Position numbers and translations under genes: made by a program. This document shows, piece after piece, positions 7,883 through 16,683 of a DNA stretch of 64,000 nucleotides. Source of the stretch: Oscillospiraceae bacterium (GTDB taxonomy: Bacteria > Bacillota > Clostridia > Oscillospirales > Oscillospiraceae); contig CADARY010000018.1 of NCBI GenBank assembly GCA_902790375.1, positions 58,741-122,740 of the forward strand. The letters are read 5' to 3'. Position 1 is the first letter of the stretch. Every line of letters begins with the position of its first letter. Under the pieces are notes generated by a model. It had not been told where the DNA came from and made no database searches. It worked only from the letters and a program-made list of their open reading frames with translations.

Positions 7883-9832
7883 ATGAAGCATCAGAAAGTC
7901 CTTTCTCTTCTGCTTTGCCTTGTTCTGTTCGTCTCCCTGCTGCCCGCCGCGGCGCTGGCAGATACCGGCGGTACGATCGTCGGCTTTGCCCCGCTGGGAG
8001 ATGCCGGGACCGTCAGCGTAAAGTACAAGCCCGCCCTGACAGAGCTGGAAAAGCGCTTCCCGGCAGCCCTGAGCGTCACGCTCTCCTCCGGGGCTGCGGC
8101 GAGCACGCCGGTCGCCTGGCGCTGTCTGGAGGATTATGACGAGGAGCTGACGGAATTTCACTTTGTCCCCGCGCCCGCTCTCCCTGTGGAGGCGGGGGTC
8201 TCGCTGCCTGCGATCACCGTTGTGATCGAGGCCGAATCCGCGCGCGCCGTCATGTCTGTGCCCCGGGAGCGCACGGAGGCGGAGCCGTCCATCGTCGGCG
8301 TTCTGCTGCCGGAAGGGCGCAGAGGAGCCTCGCTGCCGTCCTACTACAACGCCTACGAGCGGGGCCTGCTGCCGCCGCTGCGCAACCAGAACCCCTACGG
8401 CACATGCTGGGCTCACGCTGCCGTCGGCTGCATCGAAGCCGCCCTCATCCATGACGGCATTGCCGGCACGGACATTGATCTGTCCGAGCTGCATCTTGTT
8501 TACTTCGGCAACCACGAATATGCCGATGAGAAGGGCTGCAGCGTCGGCGACACCGTGGACGTTACGGTTTCCGACTATTACAATTACGGCGGATACTCAG
8601 GCCTCGCCGTAAGCAGGATGGCAAACCTTGTCGGCCCGGCCCGGGAGACGACGGTTCCCTACCGTTGGATCACCGACTATTATCCTGACCCGGCGGACGG
8701 GCGGAACGACGACTGCTCGATCCAGCTCTCGAGAGCTTACTACCTCAACAGCAGCGACCTCGATGCGATCAAGTACTGCATTCAGACCTGCGGGGCTGTG
8801 GAGATCGGTTATTACGCCGCAGACGCCAACTACAGCGCTACAAACAATTCCTATTACTGCTCCTCTGCCCGCTCGTCGAACCACGAAGTCATGCTGGTCG
8901 GCTGGGACGATTCCTTTTCCCGCTCCAAATTCAGAACCGGCACGCCCGATGGAGACGGGGCCTGGCTTGTGAGAAACAGCTGGGGCGGCAGCGGCTACGG
9001 CTATGACAGCTATTTCTGGCTCTCCTATTACGACAAAAGCCTGGACACCGCGACCGCAATGGAGGCGATCCCGGACCAGTATGACCACTGCTACGCCTAT
9101 AACGGCTCGCCCATCCTTGCATGGTACCCCATGCAGAGCGGCCAGGTCATGACGGAACAGCACTACAGCATCTCCGGTGGGGAGACGATCAGCGCCGTCG
9201 GCGTTGAGACATGCACGGCAAACCTGGATGTCTCCCTCAACCTGAGCTGCGCCGGAAAAACCGTCGCCCAGAGCTTCCGCACCACCTATCCCGGTTACTA
9301 TCTGATCCCCCTGAAGGACGCCCTTCCCGTCCCAAATGAATCTGCCGCGACGCTGAAGATCACCTATAGCGGCAATGGCGGCATGGATATCCCTGTTGAG
9401 AGCAGAAGCTACTCTTCCGTGATCTCCTACAACGCCTACTGCGGCAGCGACGGCATGTGCATCACATCGTTCGGTTCGACCTTCAACACCGACAGCGACA
9501 GCGTTGTGCGCCTGTTCACGAATAACGATGCCTCCCCCGTTTACGGCACGCCGGACTTTACGCTGCCGGCTTCGCTCAGGACAATTGGAGCCAACGCCTT
9601 CGAGGGGCTCGGCATGCACATTGTCTATGTGCCGGACCGCTGCACCTCCATCGGCGCCCGGGCCTTCTGCGGCTGTACCGGCCTGACCCAGATCCGTCTG
9701 CCGAAAAACTGCACGATCAGCAGCAGCGCCTTTGACGCCTGCACCGCTCCGATCCAGGTTTTCGCCCCGGCGGGCGGCACGACAGAGGCCTGGTGCACGG
9801 GCCGCAGCGACGTTGTCTTCATCGCGGAATAG
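7883..9832 (+). CDS. Secreted papain-family (C1A) cysteine protease with BspA-like C-terminus
   Basis: 649 residues. A signal peptide (residues 1-28, ending AAALA-D) directs export. After a variable region of about 120 residues comes a C1A peptidase domain with the full catalytic set: QNPYGTCWAHAA (Cys175), SNHEVMLVGWDD (His334) and VRNSWGGSGYG (Asn365). Next is a beta-rich lectin-like region (about 405-560) often found with such peptidases. The last 80 residues hold BspA-type leucine-rich repeats (FEGLGMHIVYVP...FCGCTGLTQIRLP). There is no sortase signal or membrane anchor. It probably digests proteins or peptides outside the cell; the repeat end may bind a surface. The start is set by TGGAGG 6 bases upstream. 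Confidence 0.88.
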   Translation: MKHQKVLSLLLCLVLFVSLLPAAALADTGGTIVGFAPLGDAGTVSVKYKPALTELEKRFPAALSVTLSSGAAASTPVAWRCLEDYDEELTEFHFVPAPALPVEAGVSLPAITVVIEAESARAVMSVPRERTEAEPSIVGVLLPEGRRGASLPSYYNAYERGLLPPLRNQNPYGTCWAHAAVGCIEAALIHDGIAGTDIDLSELHLVYFGNHEYADEKGCSVGDTVDVTVSDYYNYGGYSGLAVSRMANLVGPARETTVPYRWITDYYPDPADGRNDDCSIQLSRAYYLNSSDLDAIKYCIQTCGAVEIGYYAADANYSATNNSYYCSSARSSNHEVMLVGWDDSFSRSKFRTGTPDGDGAWLVRNSWGGSGYGYDSYFWLSYYDKSLDTATAMEAIPDQYDHCYAYNGSPILAWYPMQSGQVMTEQHYSISGGETISAVGVETCTANLDVSLNLSCAGKTVAQSFRTTYPGYYLIPLKDALPVPNESAATLKITYSGNGGMDIPVESRSYSSVISYNAYCGSDGMCITSFGSTFNTDSDSVVRLFTNNDASPVYGTPDFTLPASLRTIGANAFEGLGMHIVYVPDRCTSIGARAFCGCTGLTQIRLPKNCTISSSAFDACTAPIQVFAPAGGTTEAWCTGRSDVVFIAE

Positions 9833-9843
9833 AAAAAGCATAC

Positions 9844-9881
9844 CCTCTCCCGGCGGATTTGAACCCGGGAGGGGGTTTTTG
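9844..9881 (+). terminator. Rho-independent terminator
   Basis: Stem CCCTCTCCCGG / CCCGGGAGGGGG with a 9-10 base loop, followed by TTTTT, directly after the protease gene. Confidence 0.8.
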
Positions 9882-10000
9882 CTTTCAGCAAAATACTGTG
9901 CTGAAAAAACGTAATTTTTGCTGTTGTTTTTTTGGCGGGGCCTGATAAAATAAAAGCAGCAAATCAGAAACGTGCGTATCATGATAAGGAGGAACAAACC

Positions 10001-11086
10001 ATGCCGATGCAAATGGGCTTTCGCTGGTACGGCGAGGGCAACGACAACATCAAGCTGAGCGACATCCGGCAGATCCCCGGCGTGAAGACCATCGTCTGGG
10101 CCCTGCACAACAAGATGCCCGGCGAGATCTGGCAGCCGGAGGAGATCAGGAAGGTCGTTGACCAGATCACTGCCGCGGGCTTCAACGCCGAGGTGGTGGA
10201 GTCTGTGAACGTGCACGACGATATCAAGATCGGCCTTCCCACCCGCGAGCAGTACATTGAAAACTACATCCAGACCATCCGCAACCTCGCCCCCTTCGGC
10301 GTGAAGGTCATCTGCTATAACTTCATGCCCATCTTTGACTGGACGCGCTCGGACATGTTCCACCCCGTGGGCGACGGCTCCACGGCCCTTTTCTACCAGA
10401 AGGACATGATCCAGGACGATCCGAAGGAGATGGCGGACTATGTCATGGGCCTGACCGAAAAGTACCACATGACCTTCCCCGGCTGGGAGCCAGAGCGCAT
10501 GGCAAAGCTCGATGAGCTCTTTGAAAAGTACAGGCCCGTCACCAAGGAAAGGCTCTGGGAAAACTTCAGGTACTTCCTTGAAAAGCTCATGCCCGTCTGC
10601 CACGAGTGCGACATCAAAATGGCCGTCCACATGGACGATCCCCCCTGGGACATTTTCGGCCTGCCGCGCCTGCTTGTGGACGCGGAGAGCATCGACCGCT
10701 TCCTCAGGATGGTGGACGATCCGTACAACTGCCTGACGCTCTGCTCCGGCTCGCTGAATGCCAATCCCGCCAACAACGTCGCCGAGATCGTTCGCAGGCA
10801 CTGCGACCGCATTGCGTTCGCGCATATCCGCAACGTCAAGCATTTCCCGAACGGCGACTTCTCTGAGGCGTCGCACCGCGACTGCGACGGCGAGACCGGC
10901 ATCCTGGACATTCTCAAGGCCTACCACGACTGCGGCTTCGAGGGCTATATCCGCCCCGACCACGGCCGGCACCTCTGGGACGAGAAGCCCGGCAACGTCC
11001 GACCCGGTTACGGTCTCTATGACCGCGCCCTCGGCATCATGTACATGCTGGGCGCGTGGGACTACATGGACAAGTTTGGCGTTTGA
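10001..11086 (+). CDS. uxuA: Mannonate dehydratase
   Basis: 361 residues. UxuA dehydrates D-mannonate to 2-keto-3-deoxygluconate in hexuronate (glucuronate) breakdown. The sequence follows the family from end to end: MGFRWYGEGNDNIKLSDIRQ at the N-terminus, TIVWALHNKMPGEIW, VESVNVHDDIKIG, VICYNFMPIFDWTRSD, MAVHMDDPPWDIFGLPR and the closing YIRPDHGRHLWDE, whose His and Asp residues belong to the metal site of this TIM-barrel family. ATG 10001 has AAGGAGG 9 bases upstream; a weak promoter (TTGTTT, 16 bases, TAAAAT) may lie near 9922-9950. It is followed after 18 bases by the broken uxuB, so the pathway here is incomplete unless another reductase exists. Confidence 0.95.
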   Translation: MPMQMGFRWYGEGNDNIKLSDIRQIPGVKTIVWALHNKMPGEIWQPEEIRKVVDQITAAGFNAEVVESVNVHDDIKIGLPTREQYIENYIQTIRNLAPFGVKVICYNFMPIFDWTRSDMFHPVGDGSTALFYQKDMIQDDPKEMADYVMGLTEKYHMTFPGWEPERMAKLDELFEKYRPVTKERLWENFRYFLEKLMPVCHECDIKMAVHMDDPPWDIFGLPRLLVDAESIDRFLRMVDDPYNCLTLCSGSLNANPANNVAEIVRRHCDRIAFAHIRNVKHFPNGDFSEASHRDCDGETGILDILKAYHDCGFEGYIRPDHGRHLWDEKPGNVRPGYGLYDRALGIMYMLGAWDYMDKFGV

Positions 11087-11104
11087 AGTTTGGAGTGTGG
11101 AGTT

Positions 11105-12539
11105 ATGGTACTGAATAACGAATCCATCAAGAACAGAGAAGCCTGGGAAGCCCTGGGCTACCGGCTGCCCAAATTCGACCGGGACGCGATGGTCGGGAAG
11201 ACCGTCCAAAATCCCACCTGGCTGCACTTTGGCGCGGGCAATATCTTCAAGGCCTTCCAGGCCGACGCCTGCCAGCGCCTGCTGGACGCGGGGCTCTGGG
11301 ACACCGGCATCATCGCCGCCGAGCGCCGCGAGAAAAAGCCCGAGGTCAACGACAATCTGACCGTCAAGGTCACGCTCAAGGCCGACGGCCACGTGGAAAA
11401 GGCCGTCGTCGCCTCCATCGCCGAGAAGGTCTACCTCTACGGCAGCGAGGCAAGGCTCAGGGAAATCTTTGAAAACCCCAGCCTCCAGATGGTGTCCTTC
11501 ACCATCACTGAGAAGGGCTATGCGCTGTATGACGCAAACGGCGAATTTCTGCCCGACATCGCCGCCGACCTCGCAGGCAAGCCCGAGGACGCGAAGAGCT
11601 ACATGGGCAAGATTACCGGCCTGCTCTGCGCCCGCTATCTCAAGAACAAGGCCCCGCTCGCCATGGTGAGCATGGACAACTGCTCCCATAACGGCGACAA
11701 GCTCAAGGCCGCGATCACCTGCTTTGCCGAGAAGTGGGGCGGCCCCGGCTTCAATGCCTGGCTCAGGGAGTCGGTGAGCTTCCCCTGGTCGATGATCGAC
11801 AAGATCACCCCGGGGCCGGACGCCTCCGTCGCGGCCATGCTCAAGGAGGACGGGCTTGCCGACGGCACCCCCTTCGTCAACGCCGAGGAGTGCGAGTACC
11901 TGGTCATCGAGGACCAACCCCCTGCACACCAGCCTCGCCGTCTTCGGCTGCCTGCTGGGCTACGACAGGATCTGGAAGGAGATGCAGGACGAGGATCTCA
12001 AAAAGCTGGTGGAGCTTGTCGGCTACAAGGAGGGTCTGCCCGTCGTGACCGATCCCGGCATCATCAAGCCCCGGGATTTCATCGACGCGGTGGTGCACGA
12101 GCGCGTGCCGAACCCGTTTATGCCGGACATGCCGCAGCGCATCGCCATGGATACCTCACAGAAGCTGCCCATCCGCTTCGGCGAGACGGTCAAGGCCTAT
12201 ATGGCTTCTGACAAGCTGGATGTGAACGATCTCAAGTTTATCCCTCTGGTACACGCCGGCTGGCTGCGCTATCTGATGGCGATCGACGACAACGGCAACG
12301 CCTTTGAGCCGAGCTCCGACCCGCTGCTCGAGACCGCGCAAGGCTATGTCAAGGACTTCAAGCTCGGTGAGAAGCCCGACTGCTCCAAGCTCGATGGCCT
12401 GCTGAGAAACGCCTCCATCTTCGGCGTGGATCTGGTGGCCGCGGGCCTCGCGGAGAAGATTTACGACTACTTCACCGAGCTCACCGAGGGTGTCGGCGCG
12501 GTGCGCAGGACTCTGCACAAATACGTCTGGGGCGAATAA
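11105..12539 (+). pseudogene. uxuB: Fructuronate reductase (mannitol dehydrogenase family), disrupted by internal deletion
   Basis: Two pieces of one UxuB-type protein lie in different frames. The 5' part (11105 to about 11915) has the NAD-binding start WLHFGAGNIFKAFQ and the SMIDKITPGPD motif and runs to CEYLVIEDQ. The 3' part (from about 11916, another frame) begins NPLHTSLAVFGCLLGYD and ends LHKYVWGE at 12539. In related enzymes roughly 30 residues, including a Lys before the conserved N-x-x-H, lie between these blocks; here they are absent and the frame changes. The enzyme would reduce fructuronate to mannonate, one step before uxuA. The downstream frame is otherwise intact, so the break looks recent. 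The deletion size is estimated from memory of the family. Confidence 0.8.
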
Positions 12540-12555
12540 TTGCTCTGTTACGCCT

Positions 12556-12595
12556 CGGGCCTGCCCGCATTTTTGCGGACAGGCCCGATTTTTTA
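12556..12595. terminator. Bidirectional terminator between convergent genes
   Basis: Stem CGGGCCTGYCCGCA / TGCGGACAGGCCCG with loop TTTT, followed by ATTTTTTATT. It lies between uxuB and the convergent acyltransferase gene, whose stop codon begins at 12598. Confidence 0.85.
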
Positions 12596-13549
12596 TTACA
12601 GCTGCAGGCGCTTGCGCAGCAGACGCGACACGCCGACCAGAAGCGCCGTATAGACCGCCGTGAGCAGCAGGAACAGCGGCAGAGGCTTTTCCAGCGCCCA
12701 GAAGTGGGTGAGATAGATTTCAAAGGTCAGCCCGCCGAGGAAGCCCAGGCTCCGGTTTACGGCGCGGCCCGGCTTCCACCGCTCCAGCCATGACGAGACG
12801 GCGGCTGTCAGGATGCAGAGCCCCGGCGTGATGAGCAGCATCGGATACCATGCGATGCCATGGCTCCAGATGAGGTCCGGGAAAAATTTCGGGCTCTCCC
12901 AGATGATCGCCGCACCCACCGGCATCAGGCCCAGCAGCAGCGCAAGCTCCGCCTTCGTGAGCGCCTCCCGTCTCCCGCTCTCGGCGGCGAAGAGCATGCC
13001 CGTGAAGAATATGGGCAGGCGGGCGGCAATGATGATGAGCTCGTTATCCCCCCAGAAGGCGGCGGAGAACAGCAGCAGCGCCAGCACTGCGGCCGCGGCC
13101 TTCAGGCGTGTGCCGCATTTTTCCGCGAGAGGGGCCAGCCAGGGCGTGAGCAGATAGCTCAGCCACATGCCGGAGATATACCAGTTAAAGGAGGGCGAGA
13201 CGGCCGTGAAGCCATGCACGCCGAAAAGATTGGCCAGCGCCGCGGCAAAGCCGATCCCGCCGCCCCTGGCCTGCGCCAGAATCCAGACCAGAATAAAGGG
13301 CAGATAGACCGGCAGGATGCGCCCGGCGCGCCGACGCAGGAAGCCGACCGGATCCCGGTCCCGGCTGTAGGAGAAAAAGCAGCCGATGCCCGAGGCAAAG
13401 AAAAAAATGTCCACGCCGCCGTAAAAGAAACCGGCGGCTTTTTTCAGCGCCGTCTCCGGCCAGGCGCCCTTGGTGTGGTAGCACAGGATCAGCAGGATCG
13501 CCAGGGCCATCATGCTTTTCCGATATTTGAACAGGGTCTGAAAACGCAT
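12596..13549 (-). CDS. Acyltransferase 3 family membrane protein
   Basis: 317 residues with about nine or ten membrane helices. The N-terminus fits the acyltransferase 3 (OafA/YrhL) family: the ALAILLILCYHTKGAW segment puts a His in the first helix, then GGVDIFFFASGIGCFFSYSR and FLRRRAGRILPVYLPF. Such enzymes move acetyl or other acyl groups onto extracytoplasmic sugars, so it may decorate surface glycan or peptidoglycan; no substrate can be named. The start at 13549 is chosen because GGGAGGTGA lies 5 bases upstream; a longer frame exists but its first 77 residues are low-complexity and not family-like. Confidence 0.8.
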   Translation of the reverse strand: MRFQTLFKYRKSMMALAILLILCYHTKGAWPETALKKAAGFFYGGVDIFFFASGIGCFFSYSRDRDPVGFLRRRAGRILPVYLPFILVWILAQARGGGIGFAAALANLFGVHGFTAVSPSFNWYISGMWLSYLLTPWLAPLAEKCGTRLKAAAAVLALLLFSAAFWGDNELIIIAARLPIFFTGMLFAAESGRREALTKAELALLLGLMPVGAAIIWESPKFFPDLIWSHGIAWYPMLLITPGLCILTAAVSSWLERWKPGRAVNRSLGFLGGLTFEIYLTHFWALEKPLPLFLLLTAVYTALLVGVSRLLRKRLQL

Positions 13550-13820
13550 CCATTCACCTCCCGGAGCGGCGGCTCCGCCAATAGTATCAGCGGGGAAGCC
13601 TGCATCGGCGGATGATCTCCGCAATCGCGCAGACCAACTCGCTTCAATTCGTTTGAGGCTGTCTCTTTCCATCTTTCCGCCCTCTTTTTCTCCGCTCATA
13701 TACTGGAACAGTATGATTATAACACTTGTTTCATGAAAGCGGGAGTTTTCTTTGCTTTTTCTTCTCAGCGGGCACAGCATACGCCGGCAACTCTCACAGC
13801 AGTGTCACATACGCTCCGTC
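13550..13820. other. Intergenic region without a recognised gene
   Basis: Between the acyltransferase and nitroreductase start codons I see only upstream regulatory sequence. A minus-strand TATAAT (about 13715-13720) may serve the acyltransferase but lacks a clear -35. Confidence 0.4.
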
Positions 13821-13849
13821 TTGCGCGTTTGAAGGGATTGGCTTATAAT
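13821..13849 (+). promoter_or_regulatory. Promoter of nitroreductase gene
   Basis: TTGCGC (13821-13826), 17 bases, TATAAT (13844-13849); the start codon is 31 bases further on. Confidence 0.65.
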
Positions 13850-13880
13850 GACGATAACCATATTTTTCGGGGGGATTAAC

Positions 13881-14549
13881 ATGGAAAACGCAATGGAGCT
13901 TATCCGGGCACGCCACAGTGTGCGCCAGTACCTGGACAAAAAAATCCCGACAGAGATCAGGGAACAGCTCGACGCCTGTGCCGCGGGGCTGAACGAGAGC
14001 GCCGGCCTGCATATCCAGATCCTTTATGACGAGCCTGCCTGCTTCAGCTCCCGCATGGCAAAATACGGGCGCTTTGAAAACTGCGCCAATTACATCGCCA
14101 TGGTGGGGCCGAAGGCGCCTGACCTGGAGGAGCGCTGCGGCTGGTACGGCGAGCTGCTGGTGCTGAAGGCCCAGGAGCTGGGCCTCAACACCTGCTGGGC
14201 AGCGCTGACCCACGGGAAGAGCAGGGCACAGCTCTCGGACGGGGAGAGCGAGGTCATCCTGATCGCCCTCGGCTACGGCAAAACCCAGGGCGCCGAGAGG
14301 AGGAGCAAGACGCCCGCCGACGTCAGCAACATTGCTCCCGACAGCCCCGCCTGGTTTCGGCAGGGCGTGGAGGCAGCGCTGCTCGCGCCGACCGCCGTCA
14401 ACCAGCAGAAGTTTCATTTCACGCTGCACGACGGCTGCGTCTCTGCCAGGGCGGGCCTGATCGGCAGCTGCCTGAAAATCGACCTCGGCATCGTCAAATG
14501 CCATTTTGAGCTCGGCGCGGGGAAGGAAAACTTCCGCTGGGCGGAGTAA
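13881..14549 (+). CDS. Nitroreductase-family flavoprotein
   Basis: 222 residues. The opening MELIRARHSVRQYLDKKIP is the FMN phosphate-binding start of nitroreductases, here of the single-chain type formed by two half-domains (TM1586-like). The middle YIAMVGPKAPDLEERCGWYGE and ELGLNTCWAAL match the FMN and dimer regions, and the second half repeats the fold (LLAPTAVNQQKFHFTLHD). It probably reduces nitro compounds, quinones or another small electron acceptor with NAD(P)H; the natural substrate is unknown. ATG 13881 follows a G-rich ribosome binding site (GGGGGGAT). The gene stands alone with its own promoter. Confidence 0.85.
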   Translation: MENAMELIRARHSVRQYLDKKIPTEIREQLDACAAGLNESAGLHIQILYDEPACFSSRMAKYGRFENCANYIAMVGPKAPDLEERCGWYGELLVLKAQELGLNTCWAALTHGKSRAQLSDGESEVILIALGYGKTQGAERRSKTPADVSNIAPDSPAWFRQGVEAALLAPTAVNQQKFHFTLHDGCVSARAGLIGSCLKIDLGIVKCHFELGAGKENFRWAE

Positions 14550-14577
14550 TACAATCCTTTATCGGGGCTGTCTCTAA

Positions 14578-14688
14578 GGCAATACCGCATAATTCGGCAA
14601 GAGCAGATCCTGAGAAAATTTGGGTTCTGATAAAGGCACTTTTTCGCAGATGTACTTTGTGTACCTCAAGAGATTGTGCGGTGTTGCC
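14578..14688. mobile_element. MITE family I, copy A (111 bp)
   Basis: Begins GGCAATACCGCATAATTCGG and ends TTGTGCGGTGTTGCC, inverted ends of the family. The left arm and loop (GTACTTTGTGTACCTCAAG) are intact, but most of the right arm is missing. The flanks CTAA and CAAG are not a clean target duplication. Confidence 0.8.
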
Positions 14689-14742
14689 CAAGCCCTGCAG
14701 AAAAGGAATGCCGCAGGGGCCGACGGCCCAGGCCGGCCTCTC

Positions 14743-14787
14743 TTGCCAACAGGCCACCGGTTATTATGACCGGTGGCCTGTTGGCAA
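14743..14787. repeat. Perfect 19-bp palindrome
   Basis: TTGCCAACAGGCCACCGGT (14743-14761) and its exact complement (14769-14787) flank a 7-base loop. There is no T-run on either side. It lies between two convergent genes, where it could end or protect transcripts. Confidence 0.75.
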
Positions 14788-14902
14788 TTCACCCTCTGCC
14801 CTCATCGGTCCGCCGTTTTGCACTGCGTTTTTCGGCGGGCCGAGCCGGGGATCGGGCCCTGCGTTTTTTGCAGCCCTATATGTTTTGAGACAAGCTCTTT
14901 CA

Positions 14903-15658
14903 TTATATACTGCGCAAAAACTGCTCGATGATATACGATTCATAGAGGTGGGCCGCGTCGTTGGGGTGGGTGTTGACCGAGCCTGTGAGGCTGCCGGTAT
15001 AGTCCACTGCCCAGCGCCGCTTGAGCTCCTCCTTTACAAAGTCCGCCACATCGGGATTGACGCTGCGGATCATGGCGGGGGTGCGGCCGTCGCCGTTCAG
15101 GTCCAGGTAAGCCAGGCCGTACTTCTTTGCCGCGGCGATCGTCATGTCCCGGTAGGCTGCGGTCTCAACGCCGTTGGAGACGATGATGCCGATATGGGCC
15201 TTCGGCCGATTCCGGATCAGCCACCAGAGCACCATGTTCCAGGCGCCGCCGAAGCTGTGGATCGTCTCCTCCTCCAGCGAGCCCAGGGGAATCTTGCCGG
15301 TGATGTCCTCCCCGTCTCCGGAGAAGGCGCGGGGCGCGTGATGGCTGTCGTTGATACCGAGATAGAGGGTGATATAGTCGGCATCCTCGGGGATGTTCTG
15401 ATAGTTCCAGGGCATCTCCGGCGCGGTGAGGGAGTTGCGAAACGCTCCCGGCTCCGGCGGGTAGGCCAGGGTCCGCCCGCCCTCAAAGAAGGGCGCCAGC
15501 TCCATGTTGTTGCGGTTTGCGATCAGGTAGGGGTAGACGCTGCGCTTCCCCTGATAGCGGCCCGACGGGATGGGGGCGTTCTGCTCCAGGCCGTTTGTAA
15601 AGCTGTCGCCGCATACGACCCATTTTTTCCCGTTGAGGACATTATAGCTTTCCGACAT
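14903..15658 (-). CDS. SGNH/GDSL-family hydrolase
   Basis: 251 residues. The SGNH blocks are in order: WVVCGDSFTNG near residue 14 (nucleophile Ser), a Gly/Asn block ITLYLGINDSHH, and the C-terminal HPNDAAHLYESY with the catalytic Asp and His. There is no signal peptide. The family includes esterases that remove or transfer acyl groups on sugars. It is the last gene of the glycan operon, 68 bases after a GT2 gene, so it may trim acyl groups from a glycan intermediate; that is inference. GGAGGG lies 10 bases before ATG 15658. Confidence 0.82.
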   Translation of the reverse strand: MSESYNVLNGKKWVVCGDSFTNGLEQNAPIPSGRYQGKRSVYPYLIANRNNMELAPFFEGGRTLAYPPEPGAFRNSLTAPEMPWNYQNIPEDADYITLYLGINDSHHAPRAFSGDGEDITGKIPLGSLEEETIHSFGGAWNMVLWWLIRNRPKAHIGIIVSNGVETAAYRDMTIAAAKKYGLAYLDLNGDGRTPAMIRSVNPDVADFVKEELKRRWAVDYTGSLTGSVNTHPNDAAHLYESYIIEQFLRSI

Positions 15659-15726
15659 GTCAGAACCCTCCGCTGTTCAGTCTTCGGGCGGCATCCTGCG
15701 CACGCCCGTCAGGCCGTCGGCCTGCC

Positions 15727-16668
15727 TCATTTCCCGCCTTCTCCGGCGGGGATATATTCGCGCTCCACATACTGGGGCGTTGCGTTGACACACATGAAGA
15801 CCCTGCCCACATACTCGCCCACAAGGCCCAGCAGCAGCAGATTCAGCCCGCCGATGATGAGGATCAGGATCGTTGTGGTGGTCCAGCCCATCGGGGCGAG
15901 GTTCACCGTGAAGCGGCGGATCAGCACTATCAGGGCGTAAAGGAAGCCGATGAAGGCGATGAAGGCGCCGGAATAGGTCGCAATGCGCAGGGGCTTGACC
16001 GAGAAGGAGGTAAAGCCGTTCATCCAGAGCCCCAGGAGCTTGGAGAGGGTATAGCCCGAGCGGCCCTCCTCCCGCGCCCGGTGGGTGACCGGCACATTGC
16101 AGATGCGCTTGGTCGAGCGCAGCACCAGGCCCATCACATAGGGGTAGCAATGCTCATAGCGCAGCATCTCGTCCACAAGGAAGCGCCGGGCCGCAAAATA
16201 GGAGTTCAGCTCCAGTTCCCGCGGCTTTCCCAGCATGATCTCCGTCATGCGGCGGTTGACATCGCTCCCGAAACGGCGAAGGCCCGATTCCTGCTTGTCG
16301 GCATAGGCGGCATAGACCACATCATAGCCCTCCTCCAGCTTCTCCAGGAGCTTGCCCACCTCGTCTGCGGGCGTCTGCCCGTCGTCGTCGAGGCAGACGA
16401 CGTAATCGCCCTTCGATTTGCGCATGCCGCACATGAGGGCCGCGTGCTGGCCGAAGTTCTTGGCGAGGTCCACGGCGGCGATGTGCCGGTCCTTCGCCGC
16501 AAGCGCCCGGATCACGGCAAAGGTATCGTCCGGGGAGCAGTCGTTGACCAGCACGATCTCGTAGTCGTATTGCGGGAGTCTGTCCATGGCTCCGCCGATC
16601 TCCGCCGTGACCGCGCCGATGGTCTTTGCCGAACGGTAGCACGGGATCACAAAGGATACAAGCTTCAT
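15727..16668 (-). CDS. Glycosyltransferase family 2, polyprenyl-phosphate type (first of two)
   Basis: 313 residues. The N-terminal GT-A domain has SFVIPCYRSAKTIGAV, the substrate motif VLVNDCSPDDTFAVI and CLDDDGQTPADE (metal-binding Asp cluster). Two C-terminal membrane helices (about 230-252 and 264-286) and the ending LVGEYVGRVFMCVNATPQYV are typical of DPM1/GtrB/ArnC-like enzymes that load a sugar from a nucleotide onto undecaprenyl phosphate. It resembles the second GT2 (17847-18791) closely throughout, so the two are probably duplicates that have diverged in sugar use. AAAGGAG precedes ATG 16668; it starts 15 bases after the ATP-grasp gene. Confidence 0.88.
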   Translation of the reverse strand: MKLVSFVIPCYRSAKTIGAVTAEIGGAMDRLPQYDYEIVLVNDCSPDDTFAVIRALAAKDRHIAAVDLAKNFGQHAALMCGMRKSKGDYVVCLDDDGQTPADEVGKLLEKLEEGYDVVYAAYADKQESGLRRFGSDVNRRMTEIMLGKPRELELNSYFAARRFLVDEMLRYEHCYPYVMGLVLRSTKRICNVPVTHRAREEGRSGYTLSKLLGLWMNGFTSFSVKPLRIATYSGAFIAFIGFLYALIVLIRRFTVNLAPMGWTTTTILILIIGGLNLLLLGLVGEYVGRVFMCVNATPQYVEREYIPAGEGGK

Positions 16669-16683
16669 TCAAATCTGCTCCTT

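Noticed and set aside
9844-9881. A tRNA T-arm-like sequence (GGGTTCAAATCC on the minus strand)
   Set aside because: No acceptor, D or anticodon arms surround it; it is the loop side of the protease gene terminator.
8597-11929. A 1110-codon open frame on the minus strand
   Set aside because: It lies antisense to the papain-like gene, uxuA and uxuB, crosses a terminator, has no family-like motifs and reflects GC-rich third positions of the real genes.
13550-13780. N-terminal extension of the acyltransferase (77 extra residues)
   Set aside because: The extension is low complexity and an excellent ribosome binding site directly precedes ATG 13549.
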